DNA of 64,000 nucleotides from Sipunculus nudus (GCA_026874595.1 CM049307.1:40118362-40182361), one strand, 5' to 3'; shown: positions 25,375 to 39,814, numbered from the stretch's first letter. Program-made: numbers and translations. The notes: generated by a model not told the origin, from the letters alone.

Positions 25375-25380
25375 AATAAA
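25375..25380 (+). promoter_or_regulatory. Poly(A) signal AATAAA of the death-domain gene
   Basis: AATAAA lies 197 bases after the stop codon, a usual distance for a short 3' UTR. Another AATAAA at 26707-26712 could serve a longer transcript, since 25.4-26.7 kb is T-rich and UTR-like. Confidence 0.55.
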
Positions 25381-28300
25381 CTATGGTGTAGGGGATCAGC
25401 TTTACTATAGCAAGTGTTTCCGTCCATGTTACACACAAACTTCTAAAACATTTTTGCTTGACACTGCCACGTGACAATACAAGACACGCCAACTATACTG
25501 CTGCGAAGTACAACACACAAAGGTTTCACCAACTGTGTTCAACTCTCGTCACGTACGCACTTTTTATCTTATATATTTTCTTGTAATAACACTTTAATAA
25601 CATAAAGAAGCTCAAGTATACAACTCTTTACATCTGCACTGCAGAGTGTAAACACTGCCATGTTGGGAGCAATCGCATATATATACTTCATTCAGAATAA
25701 CCTTCCCCCTGTTTTGGGGATAGGGCAGTTATTTTAATTAAATGTCAATGGGTGAGCAGTTCAGGACATTCCTTTCATTTTGAACTTTTAGGTGTGGGAA
25801 CACATTGTAGATTTTTTCCTGCAGAGCAATACTAAATATATATCAAAATACGAACTGAAATAATCCTGGTTCAACCATTCCACACACGATGTGTTAGATT
25901 TGAGACAATCACGTGATTACGTCGTATTTTAATTAATTTGAAACCTGAAAATATTTGTAATTTCTCAATTAGGTGTCGATCTCAACCAGCGAATTTTAGT
26001 TTGCAATTTCAATCTGATTGTTTGGTGTTCACCACTTGGTGGCGCCAGTGTTCATATATGGTACCATATCAGTACAAATATATCACTCTTCACATAAACC
26101 AATGACATTATTACATTTAGCTCCCCATTATGTCTTCAGTGCCCATGTGTTCATTGAATATACAAACTTGAAGACCTAGATTACTATTTTTGTGACGATG
26201 TTATCAGAGCCAGTTAGTAGCGTATAAGACATCACAACTGCCAGACATGTTTAAGGTGATGCCTTTATTTAAGGACCAATACCGAAGTGTTCAAGCTTAG
26301 ACTACCGTTATATGCATTTGATAAAGCTGTTGTTATGGTTGTACAAGATGTTTTTGACCTATTATTCATTTGTTGTGAGGTAACTTTAGCATTGAAAGCC
26401 AAGCGGCATTCCGTTGCCTTATATTATGGTGGGCCCCTTGTTGGTGTGTTAGCTGTATAGCCTTGTATGAACTGTTAATTCCGTCCAGATTTGAGGCTAG
26501 GACAACCTGAAGATGCACACCGAACAACGATACTTGTGGTTTGTCTTTGCCTCATTCTGTTTTATTACTGTGATCTGTTATTTATTTTTGTATATATTTA
26601 TCATACTGGATGCATGTTTTTAATACCAGGTGTTAATCTGGGTTGTTATATGCCTGTCATTTTCCGTCCGCATGTTTGTATATGAGTGGTGTGATTTAAA
26701 ATTAGAAATAAAAAATATCTGCAAATTATCATCTGTACATAGATAGGAATTCTTCAATTGATTTGGAATGTTTAAATAGCTGCCAATGTAGTTTTAGATA
26801 GGAAAATGTAGTAAGCACATTTATAGTATAAATGAAATGAAATTGTATGAAACCTCGATTGATAAGATAGGAACGCAAATGTACAGTAGGTATTTTGACC
26901 TGATTGCTATAAAGCATCTGGCCTATATAAGTTCTGACCTTATCAACAAGAAGGCGTGAAGTAGACCTCCGTAATGGTTGGTGAATACCACGAGGGTTAT
27001 TTCTAGTTTTTATTTCCCCTTTTTAGTTAAATGCCATTCGATGTTATTAAATGCAAGCACGTTCTGCCTTGGAATATACTTTATTTTTTATGCATACATC
27101 CATAGCTTTTAAGTTAATCTAAATAATTCTATGCACATTTCATGTCATTTGTTGAAAAATGTTATATATATCTATGAAAAATCTGAAAATGTTATGCATT
27201 TAGATGGAAAAATGCCACTGGCATGTTAACTGCAAGTTTCAAGTAGAGAAAATGTATATTAATCTGCAAGAACAAAATATACTGCAGTGGTAGATTTGAG
27301 AGGTCATGAGTTTGTGTGGTTGTACTTTATTCATGGATCAGAATTGGATCAATGTGACTGGATTGTTGGTTTTGAATGTTCTTGGTAAACACATGACCAC
27401 TGTTTACAGGCCACGTGGTGTTTGAGTGGTCTTGGTGGACGTGACTGCTGTTTTCCGACCATGTGGTCAAGCTGTTGTTGATCAGTATATAGTTGGCATT
27501 AGGTTGTGACATTGGTTGTGAGAATATGTTCCAGAGCACATTACAAGTTTTTTACATTATCATTCCATGGGGAATTCCAAAATGACACATCATCACAGTA
27601 TGTGATGGGGTTAGATTTATCATAAGTTTATCAAGTTAATTGAGTTATAACAGAATTAATCAGTTTGTTATACGTTTTACACAACTTCTTCAATAACGAT
27701 CACATATCAGAGAGCTTAGACTTGAAACATGGGTGTTTCCAATTACAACTGTATAATTATTTAAACTGGGGTTGTGGGACATAACTGTCATTCACTCAAT
27801 TTCATTTACTCCATGGAAGACATTCACTACCTTTTATTTACTTCAAGGCATTAGTTTCCTGTAAACTAGTCACTTCCTATCATTCACTTACTATGGCAAC
27901 CTATTGGAAACCAGTCACCATCTGACATTTACTTCCTTGAAGATTTTCATTTCCTGTGCCCAACTTCTGGGGATAAAGTACTGAAAAACATTCACTTCCT
28001 GGCACTCACTTCTTACAATAAATTCACCTACTTGCATTCATTTCATTTCCTGGAAGGAATTCACCTTCACTTCAGCCCGACATCTCACTGGGGCCTTGTA
28101 TTAAATCTGATTATTAATAATTTGTTAACAAATACCCAGTTTCTTTGAAATTCAATTGTCATCTGTCCCAATTTAAACATTCCCTCCAATATTATGAATG
28201 CACAACTTCAACGGGAATAAATCTTAGTTATGCCTTGTATTGAATGTTACACATTAAGATTCATGCAACTTGTATAGGTGATACACTTATTTATTATTGA

Positions 28301-28440
28301 TCTTTGGTTTTACTATGCAGATTGATGAAAGCTGTTCATTTGTATGGTCAGCATACTTGTCTCTGCTTTAACAATAAATATGCCTTTCAGCAAATTTTTT
28401 GATTTTGTCCTTTGTTCTGTGTGTAGATGTTTTTTTGTAT
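25381..28440. other. Downstream region: possible extended 3' UTR, no gene
   Basis: AT-rich. A second AATAAA is at 26707. A CTCF-like motif (26032-26046) and a CACTTCCT-rich stretch (27781-28080) are reported as findings. Confidence 0.45.
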
Positions 28441-28452
28441 ATGAGAGAGAGG

Positions 28453-28482
28453 TCACAGACAGACAGACAGACAGACAGAGAG
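28453..28482. repeat. (GACA)n microsatellite
   Basis: ACAGACAGACAG run of about 30 bases. A diffuse, decayed ACAGAC-rich tract without clear units follows at 29030-29530. Confidence 0.85.
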
Positions 28483-28499
28483 ACTGACTGAATACAGGT

Positions 28500-31400
28500 C
28501 TATCAATCGTGGCCACACTGCTGTATACATTATGGAGATTTCATGAAAACCTCTCTGCATGAATGTCAAATTATAACTGTTTATAATTTGTGTCCTGTTA
28601 AGAGAAGGGTAACAAACATGGGACCATCACTATGGGGCAGCTGATTTTCAGTCAAATGAGTTTAAAATGAGCAGAAATCAAGTGACATTCAGCAACACTC
28701 AACTCCAAACTATCACATAAATTTGAACACAGACAGTTTCACCTTACACTCTCCGGGTTCAAGTGATAAACATATGACTGGATAAAAAAGAACCCTGGCA
28801 CCTAGTAGGAAGGATTAAGTCTTGTTGGAGGATCCTGCCATGCTCATAGAAACAGGTGGATCAGCTAAACAAGGGAAGTTAGACCACTTGAGCGGTGCTG
28901 TTTGAAAGGGGCAATATATCAAGTTCAAACAATTTTTTTTCATCAATTAAAGTAATACAGGAATAGAACAGATCAACAGGTTACTCTCCCCATACAGATA
29001 AAATGCAGTCAAAGGCCTGAGACAATGTTATATACCGGCAGACAAATACACACAGAGGGTAAAAAAAAACAATACCGTACAGATATACCCATAAAAACAA
29101 GTTTGCTTTCATATATACCCACAAAACAGACACACACATGGAAAAAACAACGATTCTCATACCGATACACCCATATAAACAAGCTTGCTGACACATAGAC
29201 ACACAATGTAGACAAATATTGATACAGACATGCACAACCTGATTTACAAGTACACACAGAGATCAAGGAGATAAAAAGACAAATAAACTGACAGACATAC
29301 TCATGGACACAGGAAGGCATCAAATTAACACACAATTGTACTCACATAAAGACATACAGACCAATACAAAGGTTGACAAATACAAATACAGATGAACAAA
29401 ACTGGATTTGCTTTTTGACCAGAATCAGATGCATTGTACAAACAAAAATGGCAGACATACAGACAGGTTAAGAAGCCAAAGAAATCAGAAAGTAAGAAAC
29501 GGAGACCAGAAAACCAGACATAGAGACATGAACTAAGCTGTAACTATTATCACTTACCTAAACTCTCACTCTTATTATTTATATGACATCATGCTTCCTT
29601 ATGGGTCAGCTTAAGCAGGATGAGAAGTTACCAACCTGCCCTTACTCAATCACCAGGAAGACTACTCTACTTGCTGATATGCTACTTAAGAAATATCCAT
29701 CTGGACAATGACCTTCCAAGCTTAACTAAAAACCATGTTCACAACACACTTGCAGTATTAATACTTTCATCTTTTAGCATTCTATCTCAAACACTGTGCT
29801 GATTAAGAAACTGAAACCAAATTAATAAAGATTCACTTTGAAAAAGTTACAAATGACACCATCGGTGTAATGTACAAGATCTGGGGTTAAACTGATTTAG
29901 GAACTATTCATCAACCTGTTTTTGAGATGCATAATGTTTTTTGTTGGATTTTAACCAAAATTGGCCTATTCATTCTAACTGAGGATGACAAAACATGACC
30001 CAGTTTAAAATAAACATTTATTTTCCTCCTGTCAATATCTATGCATATGAAAAATTTAAAAAAAAAATAGATAAAATATTTTTGTTATCTCGTCCCTTAG
30101 GATTATTTGCAGTGGCAATGGAGCCATGAAATCATGGTACACATATTTATAGATATGCAGTCTAAAGATACAAAACATATATATTCTATGATACAAATAT
30201 TATGTATTTTCCAAATACAGATGACAAAAAAATATTAAGACTCCTAAATATTTAAAGTAAAATTAATTTAAATAGAAAAAAAACTAATTTTATAATAAAA
30301 ATGGGCTTTATTCTTAAAACTGCAATGATATATATATGTATTTATCTGTATACTTGAATACTCAGACAGTTTTCAAAGAATTAAATTAATTAAATTTTAT
30401 GGGATGATGGAATTTTCCTGTCTGATAACTGGGTTACATTCTAATGTTAATTCATGCAGTCAGAAATGGTTTGAATCATTCTTCAATTGCCTTTTTTTAA
30501 TATCTTTTCTCAATTTCTTTTAAACTGGACTGAACTTTTAGTCACAGTTGAGGTATTCAACACTTTATGGCTTACAAGTACTCAGTGAATACATTGGTAC
30601 TTAAAGTGTTGTATTTATATTCTATATGATGTTTTGTAAGTTTGTAAAAATATGTACTGGATTTGCATGTGAGATAGGGAAAGTTTGTCTGTTTTTGGGG
30701 ACAGTGAGTTGTCAGCCTTGATCAGTTTATGTTAAACATAATATATATATCGGTAGGCATACTTCAAGGCACTGAGATTAAGTGTCCACATTAGTGAGTT
30801 GTCCATCTTATACTCAGTTGTCCGCAAGAAGGAGTTTCAGTGTGTGTGCTTGCGCGCACACACACACAAACACACATATATATAGAGAGAAAGAGGTGAT
30901 ATTTAATTAGCTGCATGACCTCTGACCTCTGTCATAACCATTGATGCCTGGAAAACCCTGTTTGTTAGAGAACTCAAAGAGAACTCGGCACTTGCAAGCA
31001 ATTCGTTCTCTTATTATATTCACTATAGCCACCACACACACTTTGCAATTCTTAAAAGGCCAAAGATATTAATTATAATGGTGATATAGGTATTTATTTT
31101 AGAGTAGGATGAAAAAAGGACTTTCTTTAATCAAGCATCAACAAATGTTTGTGACCCATGGGTCAAAATGCTCAGCTGACCAGTTTGCTTATGCAAAAGC
31201 TGGTGCATGGAATGCTGAAATATTAAAGCTTATAAATACATATGGTTATATATAATTAAATATACTGAGCTGTTTTTAACAATTAAGTTTTTTCAATGTT
31301 GCTTAAGGTTCCTAAAACTTTCCCTCTATGTATATAAGTGAGCAAAACACGAGTACCAAAACCTCTATAGATCACATGTTCAACATGTAATGACCTCAGG

Positions 31401-33929
31401 CTTAACTATGTGCAGCTAGGTTTCACAAGATATCAAAAGGGATATAGTTATAGTATTTATAATATATAATTAATTGGACATTTTCTTGTTAACAAAATAC
31501 CTGCTGTTTAACATGTCAATATCAATATTAAATCAATATTAAATGAGCAGATATCTTTTTTATGTAATGACAGAACAGGTTTCTTTAAAGATGCAAAAAA
31601 TACCTTTTGGTATGCTTTTTATTTTGATTGCAATCATAATAAGCATAAGGAAATAGTATGGATATAAATTATAATGCCACCAGTGGCAGCAACCCTGCAT
31701 GTATGTCAAACAGTTTTTACCAGAAATTTTTTTCTCTTACACAAACACCCCCTTATCCATAAAGTACCATCTTAAGGGCATGTGCCCCATGCGGATAGAG
31801 CACAAGCCAGGAACAAATCATGCATATAAGGACTTTATAACAACACACAATGGTATAGTCTAATTATATCCCTCTCCAAAAGCTTTCATACAAAAGCAGG
31901 ACCCCCTGGGATGCTGTCTGGCAACTTGGCGGTTTGTCATGTCTTCAGATCATGTTCCCCCTTGTATGTTAGGAAAAAGTAAGCTAAACACCCCAATTCT
32001 GTTCTGCTCAGGGCCCTGTGATTTTTGACATAATACTCCCTGTGCCACACGTCAGCTGTCAACTTGGTAAGGCTATCTTCCTGCTAATGACTGCAAAACA
32101 ACAGGGCCTCGTTTTAGTTGATAAAGCGTAGATGTGTCAGGTTGCCTCTGTTTGGACTTTGATCTATGGGGATACACGAGTACTGCTTGTAGGTAACAGG
32201 AACACATTCTCAGAAATTTCTGGCACTGAGGCTCTCTCATTTATCATTAAGTGCCTCACTATCAATTTTCTTCCAGCAAAAAGTGACACAAATGTATAAT
32301 CATTCACAAGAATGTATTTTTTTTAGAAGTTATCTTGTTTCATAAAAAAAACATCATGAGTGTATAGCAATTAGTGCCCTCCATAATTGTTAAGTGCTTA
32401 TCCTGTGTCTATACAATAAGAAACAAGACAAACATAAAAGGAACTCCTGTTGTTAAATAACCTATCCTGATTCAACATGGAATGCTTCATTGTATTACTG
32501 TAACTGCTAAACGCAGTTGTGATTACAACACTGATTGCTGCAAAATAACTATTCATTTAGAGGAAATACTTTGATTTCATTTCAATGTTTTTATAATTAG
32601 ATATATACAATTTATACCTGTCTAAACAAAATATATCACATTAGCACTAAATTAAATACATATCCTTAAAACACTTTAGCATTATAGCAACTAAAAACAA
32701 ATTAAAAATGACTCTGTTCCAAGATTTGAATACAATTTTTAAACCTTTTATTGTTCTACTTTCTGAAATTCTTATACAATATTTTTTTACAAAATGCAGA
32801 GAGGGTTCCAGAGATAATTTTTATGGTTTAGCTTTAACTGATCCACATTTAAGTAAGTACGTGTGACATCATGAAGGAGGCAGTTTCCTTATAATATATA
32901 GTATAAAACATATGAATTTATATTTTAAAACCAAACAGTAAGCAATCATTGCCAAATATTTGAAAAAAATATAAGTTAAATTGAGACTTAAAAACATCTA
33001 GACTACCACTTTCCTTAGATTTACTGGCAACATATACACCCTGTAACCTTTCCCTCACCCAACCCCATCAGACAGCTAGACAGATGACAAACAAGCACTA
33101 TTCCTATACTTCAGTTGACTTGCAGTCAGCTGAGCTAAAAATTAAACTTGTGTCTGCCACCAGAATATCACTCAATTGTTAAACACATTTCAGTATTGAA
33201 TGAGAATTAATGTACACTTAGCTTCAGAACAAAACAGAATATTACAACTAAAATAACATAAAATGTATATTCATTCAGTGTGCCAGCTTACGCGTAACAA
33301 AAGTGACTATGTACATTGAAAAAAATTCCTTATGACCATTTATCTGCTTTAAAAATATTTGCTGAAAGTTTAAATACTTAAAGTTTGCATTTTATTTCCT
33401 TAAGTTGTTTTTAATGAACTTATAATCCTTTTTCATCATTCCAGTCGACATTAATATCATGCTGATTGTACACTTCTTACTGACAAGAGGAAGTTAATAC
33501 ACAGGTTTTATCATCTGAGCCAAGATATCTTTTTAAACTGTTATACCTTACTCAGCAGGAAGTGACAACATCATTACCCGAACAGTAATAATACAGGTGA
33601 ACTATACAGGTGTACAATACAGGTGTTTAAACAGGTCTCAGGTGTAAACACTATATGATGCTGTTTGAATACCTGTAGGCTGATGAAGTGATACATGACA
33701 TAAGACTCAAGGTAAATCAATTTTATATGAATCAGGGATCAAATCGCATAAATATAATGCTGAATTACCCCTCAGTGTGGCATGCCTAGCCAAGCTAAAC
33801 ACCTGTTATTGAACAATAAACAAACTCTTTTTACAGGTGATTCACTGCAACTTCCACAGACATCATGCACTGTTTTTTGGTGGAGCCAAGCTACTATATA
33901 TCTAATTTTCCTAATATTATTAATTGGCT

Positions 33930-33986
<57 letters not shown>

Positions 33987-36640
33987 ATATACATTTGACT
34001 TCAATCATTAGCACTGAAACTGAATTTAAGATTATGCCAATTTTCCACTGAAACCTAGATTACTAAAAGGTGGTAAAGATTTAGAGTGGTATCCAATTAG
34101 TGAAAAGAACACTATATGTAGGAATATCACGCACAACAAGAAAAAACACCCCTGGTGAAGATCTTCAGCACAAGGGTAGGCCTGTTCACCTGGAGGTGAA
34201 TGAATATGAATCATATATTTTGGTAGACTTTTTATTCACGAGGGTTTTAAATCTGCAATTTTCCTGAAACTGAAATTATTGTGAAAATAAAATCTTCATG
34301 AGTATAATGTATCACCTTCCTAAGAAAAAAGTAATTTATTTTGTAAATAATATCAGATCATTTATATTATCAGCAAAGCAATGAAGATGAATTTCCCCTT
34401 GTTTGATGAGCTCCTTTTGGCCCTTGTCAAAATTGAACCTTCACAAATTACCGGTAGTAAAGAAGTCAGAATCGCTAATCTTCAACCAAACAAATACGAA
34501 ACCAACACCAGAGCAGACCCCTCCACCATATAACAGATAGCCTTCAATAACACCTGTAATGGATGCTTATGTTGTATGTTCCCAAGGAAGCAGAAGAGAG
34601 CTACAAGAACAGACAGGCCCAAAACACCAGGAAGGTTACGCTAGAAGCAAGCCAGGTCACTGATATCAGATCTTAAACATTTAAACCTAAGGTAAAGATA
34701 TAACCTTGAGAAACGTTTAACAAACCCATGGTAGTGGTAGAGCAGGCGAGGGGCGAGGGGCGAGGATGACACAGCTGGAATGCGGTGTTTATAACCAGGT
34801 CTGGTACATCATCATTACATGTCACCTGCAGAGCTTCCTTAACACTCAGACACAGATGTGTCACATGCAGGCCCTTGATAAGTTCCCCCTTTTGGAATAT
34901 ACTCCAGGTTTGGTGCAAGATCCAACCTGTGGGTGGGGGCCCGCTGTGGAAAATTAACGCATCGTTCAAAGGGTCACTGGGTTCAAAGATAAGAGAAATT
35001 CCTCACTACAATATGCTGGTAACCTCTATACTGACTTCTACTATTAAACTGATCAGAACATCTATATACCACCTTCCTTATCAAACATGGAAGTTGGCAA
35101 TTGTAAGATGGTTTTAAAATTCCCATATACACAAATCCTTACTTACATTTGCAAACATGGGTAATACTGATATATTAGAACCTGTGTTATGGTCTTTCAG
35201 ACGGAATTCCTTGTATAAATCATACTAGAATAATTGACACATATATAATAAAATAAACTAAATACAGAAAATGTAATGGACATAGTGAAGCAGCATGCAG
35301 TACTTTTAACTGAAATTTACATCACTGAACTTCCAGTAATTAAAACAGGATGAACAGATAAAAAGTCTGCCATAAAAAGATTTTTCATACAGACACACCA
35401 TATATAAATAGATCACACTGTATTTAATATTACAGTGTGTACCAATGTCATAAATCCTATCCTCTATATGCAGAGCACGGTTCTTGCATATGATTAAAAT
35501 GTGTCTCAAGGTTGGAACATTAACAAATTGTGGCTGCCTGAATACTGAGTGTTCAGCACGCTGCATGGTGCAATACCTTAGCTTCTGGAACTGTGAATAA
35601 AGAGTTGCCTTAATCAAATTAGTCTAATGCATGGAGTCTGATCTCATGTATTGAAACTGCTGGCCAGGACCTTTTCCACGAGGCTGCACCCTCTTTACTC
35701 AATACTGAATGGGAGGTTATCATAGGTTGATGACAAGTGATGAATGTCTAATCCCCTATCACTTTAAATGAGTGCTTGAGTTGCATGTCCAAAAGCAAAA
35801 TTAAGTGATGAATCTCTGTATGGACAGGCTAAATATACTGAGGTTTGCTTTTTGTTCACTACGGTTTTAATTTTCACATTTCCCGCAAATGACAAATAAT
35901 TGTAAATATAAAACACTCAGGAATAAATTGTCCCCAAAACTGAGATGAACATGATAGGATGATTTACACAAACAGAACAGATCTTACTCCTCTAAAAACA
36001 TGGTTCATTTATCAGCAACCTAATCTGTGCATGGTAATGGAACCAGCCCATGCAAATATACATTAATTATTGTAAAACATGAAGTGATCACCTAAGATAT
36101 GTCAACTCTGATACAGGTCAAAATGTAATGACTATAACAGAAATGAGTGAGGTATGGTGGGATTTATTTTTATTTTATAATAAATACAAATACTGCTTAC
36201 TGAGATTTTATAGGTTCACAAGTATTTGCAAAAATGCATTCAATGAAGAATTGAGACATTTCAGCATCGTGATTATAAAGCCTACCACCGTATCATTGGC
36301 AGGTTGTACAAGATGTTTGCAATCATCAAGCAAAGGCCTCCCTACAAAGCCTGAGCAGTAAATAAGGGATGGGTTAAAGAGTGTATGACCTTGGGAATAA
36401 GTGGAAGGTCAAAAATAAATATCAGAAGCAAATTTGTGATTTAGGTCAAATAATGTGCCCTTATTCTAGTTTTTTGAAAATCTGCTACACTGGAGATCCA
36501 TCACAAACAGAAAATGGTGGAAGAAAGAAAACAAAATTTTGAAATTGATGATTTTGCATTTGGGGGGAACTAATTATGGATTTTTATCAAAGGATTTTTA
36601 ACCCAAATATGGATATAGAAATAAACGGATCAACCCCTGT
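28500..36640. other. Long AT-rich region without gene
   Basis: Apart from the microsatellites, I see only decayed ACAGAC-rich sequence at 29030-29530 and a cluster of CAGGTG motifs at 33594-33644. The open frames on both strands are short and unrecognised. Confidence 0.5.
33933..33979. repeat. (AT)n microsatellite
   Basis: Pure AT run. Confidence 0.95.
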
Positions 36641-36644
36641 TTAA

Positions 36645-37106
36645 AGAGGCCCAATCACCTATATTTGACCTTTATAAACTAAAGGTAATCGCTTGGAGCT
36701 GTTATTAAAATTAGCCAGAAAACGTGGAGATCACCGCACACTGGCTGTCTGTGTTGTTTATATCAAAGTGTTTATAATATGTGGGGGCCCGCCAAAATTA
36801 AACATATTCAACAAGGGCATCTGGCAACAATTCAGATAAGCTAGAGCTTTGCAAATGGCATTTTGCAACAAGTGATCTTTTTACCGACACATATATGCAG
36901 GCTACCATCTTAAGTTACATGTTTTTCCTGTTTGTCAAAATTGTTGTGTTTACAAACATGTTGTTGATAAACAAGTTCATACATCCTTCACAAGGGCCTT
37001 ATAAGAACTTTTCATAACCAAAATTACCCTAAGACCATTAATATATACACAGAGAAAGCCAGAAACCACATACATTATTTTTCAAAAGGTAGGTGAATGA
37101 GCACCT
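36645..37106. mobile_element. TTAA-flanked (piggyBac-like) MITE, copy 1, 462 bp
   Basis: TTAA lies at 36641-36644 and again at 37107-37110. The inner ends AGAGGCCCAATCACCT and (reverse complement of the right end) AGGTGCTCATTCACCT match at 12 of 16. The body is homologous to 41928-42390, sharing AAATGGCATTTTGCAAC, TTTTTCCTGTTTGTCAA-type and AAGCCAGAA motifs in the same order. TTAA target duplication is the piggyBac hallmark. No transposase is present. Confidence 0.75.
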
Positions 37107-37110
37107 TTAA

Positions 37111-38023
37111 GCCTCCCCGTCCTATATATGAGGGAAGGCTTAAATATGAAGGCTTTGTGAAAAGAGTAAGGTTTTTGGGAATTGGTGGAATAAAGCTAAT
37201 CTGCATGTGTCAGTTTAACATCACAATTTAATGTGTTATCCCTGCATTCTAACAGAACTGATAATATGAACCAGATTTGTAATTAAGTGTTTGTTATGCT
37301 GCATACAGAAACATGTCTGATTAACAAACAAACATGAGCAAAATACCTGGCTAAAAGACTTAAACAGGTTTAAAACTTCTCTTCTGTTTAGTTTTTCAAT
37401 GGATGTGATGACACTGACCAACTGTATATTAGAATCTTTTTACAAGAAAATATGCTGCTGAAACATATATGATTTAATAACGCAGTGAGTTGGTCTGGTT
37501 CAATTAAACTTATCTTTCCCTCCCTGGAGTATAAATCCTATAAATCACACATTACCTTAACATAACTTCTTAACTATTGTAAGAAACTTAATATCTGCAC
37601 TGCCTGGTAAAAACATTATACCATATAAATACAACACAAGAATTCCTTAATGACCTGGGTAAAAACCTGAAACTGTGTCAACATTTATGATTATCTAACT
37701 ACCATGAAGCCGCCTGCAGCCTGGCACACTTCAAGGTCACAGAGCTATATCACTCACAACTGAGTGCATTTAACAATGAGTTTCACTGGTGAAGCCATTA
37801 AGTATAGGATATTTCACTTTGTGCATATCTAAACAATGGTACTTTTCTATTGCAACTTTCTAAAATTATATTCAGCAAGATAAACTGAACTATATTTACT
37901 TCACATGGCATTGTGGCTCTGCCTTTATTTTTTATAAACAAATGTGAATATTTTAAAAAGGAGTCTTTACTTTGGCAACCATTGAATCTTATATATATGG
38001 CCAACCAGTATCTCCACCACTGC
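37111..38023. other. AT-rich spacer, nothing recognised
   Basis: No gene, repeat or regulatory site that I can support. Confidence 0.45.
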
Positions 38024-39155
38024 ATATGCCCTCACCATCTCAAACTCTTGAAGTCAATCAGTGTCTCTACCCTGGCTATCTCATAAATCTCGAGGCAAAC
38101 CAGTACTTCCACTATGGTTATCACAGTATTTTGAGGCCAACCAGTGCCTCTCAACCTGGCTATCTCAGATTCTTGAGGCCAGCTAGTGCCTCCACCCCAT
38201 CTACCTAAAATCTGCAGGCACCTGTCAATCTTAGAATACTGAGGTCAACCTGTGCCTCCATCCTGGCTATCTCAGAATCTTGAGGCCAACCAATGCTTCC
38301 ACCCTGGCTATCTCAGAGTCTAGGGGTCTACTGGTGCCTTCACCCTAGCTACCACAGAATCCTGATTCCAAACCAGTGCCTCCACCCTGTCTATCTCAAA
38401 ATCTTGATTCAAACAAATGCCTCTACACTTGCTATCTCAGAATCTTGATTCGATTCAGACTAGTTCCTCCATCCTGGCTATCTCAGAATCTTGAGGTCAA
38501 CCGGTGCCTCCACCCTGGTTATCACAGAATTTTGATTCCAGACAAGGTTCCTCCACCCTGGCTATCTTAAATTAGAATCTTCAGGTCAATTAGTTCCTCC
38601 CAGTGCTTCCATCCTGCTATCTCAGAATCTTGGAATCAACCAAATGCCACAACCCTAGCTATCTCAGAATCTTTAGGTTCCTGGCATTCTAAGAAACTTG
38701 ATGCCAATCTATGCCTCCACCCTGGCTATCTCAGAATCTTTAGGTACCTGGCATTCTATGAAACTTGGTGCCAACCTGTGCCTCCACCCTGGCTATCTCA
38801 GGTTCTTGAGGCCAAACTGTGCCTCCATCCTGGCTATCTCAGAATCTTGAGGCTAACCAATGCCTCCACCCTGGCTATCTCAGAATCTTTAGGTACCTGG
38901 CATTCTAAGACACTTGATGCCAACCTGTGCCTCCACCCTGGCTATCTCATAATCTTGATGCCAACCTGTGCCTTTACCCTGGCTATCTCAGAATCTTTAG
39001 GTACCTAGCATTCTAGGAAACTTGATGCCAACCAATGCCTTCACCCTGGTTATCTCAGAATTTTGATACCAACCTGTGCCTCCATCCTGGCTATCTCAGA
39101 ATCTTGATGCCAAATGCGCCTCCATCCTGGCTATCTCAGAATCTTAAGGCCAAAA
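38024..39155. repeat. 41-bp minisatellite, about 20 copies
   Basis: The unit is roughly GCCTCCACCCTGGCTATCTC followed by AGAATCTTGAGGCCAACCTGT. Copies at about 38788, 38829 and 38870 are exactly 41 bases apart. A longer variant with AGGTACCTGGCATTCTAAGA is inserted at four places, giving a higher-order pattern. The unit is not a multiple of three, so the leucine/proline-rich open frames shift and are not coding. Confidence 0.9.
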
Positions 39156-39540
39156 ATTTCTTTAGCAGAAGTTAATATAGATCTAATTGAGAAACTGATC
39201 AATTTTTCATTTCATCAGAACCCACATCTGAAAAAAAGACACAAGGACTGAAACATAAATGGAGTGACATAACCTGCAATAAAATCCTCGGACACTGATA
39301 TATATACATATACATATAAGACAGCTGTTAACTCTGTTATCTCTGAGTAAAATGTTATAATAATAACTTTAATAGTATATTATTAATGAGTATATTATTA
39401 AACAATCATCATGTTTAAATGGGTCCTGGATAAGAATTCTCAAATAGAATTCATTCTTGATAATCAAATTCATAATATTTTAATTAGGAATTTATATGAA
39501 CCAGTGTTACGAAGGCAAACTGCTCAGGGGAAAACATTGG

Positions 39541-39611
39541 GCCGATCCTGGTATCGAACCCATAGCGGTGGCGCACAAGTCCGGCGTACCAACTGCTTCG
39601 CTAGCAAAGCA
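39541..39611 (-). repeat. tRNA-like Pol III promoter segment, unit 1
   Basis: On the - strand there is a TAGCGAAGCAGTTGG A-box-like motif and a GGTTCGATACC B-box-like motif (one base from GGTTCGANTCC). The anticodon arm is not canonical. Confidence 0.55.
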
Positions 39612-39814
39612 AGCTTTACTTGCGTGACAGTTGCGTCCGCTTTTATGTGACCCCATAACACATCCCATCATAGGAGCGTTCTGCTATCAGAAAAAGACTA
39701 ATTATCCCAGGAGTCACACTTTGCTGAGCTTATTCCCTGGGCCTCAAAGTTTACCATCACGTTGGACAAGCTCCCATTTTGTTACGATGACAATTTTTTT
39801 CAGGGGAAAATTCT

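Noticed and set aside
38376-39008. Proline/leucine-rich open frames
   Set aside because: They are produced by the 41-bp minisatellite, whose unit is not a multiple of three.
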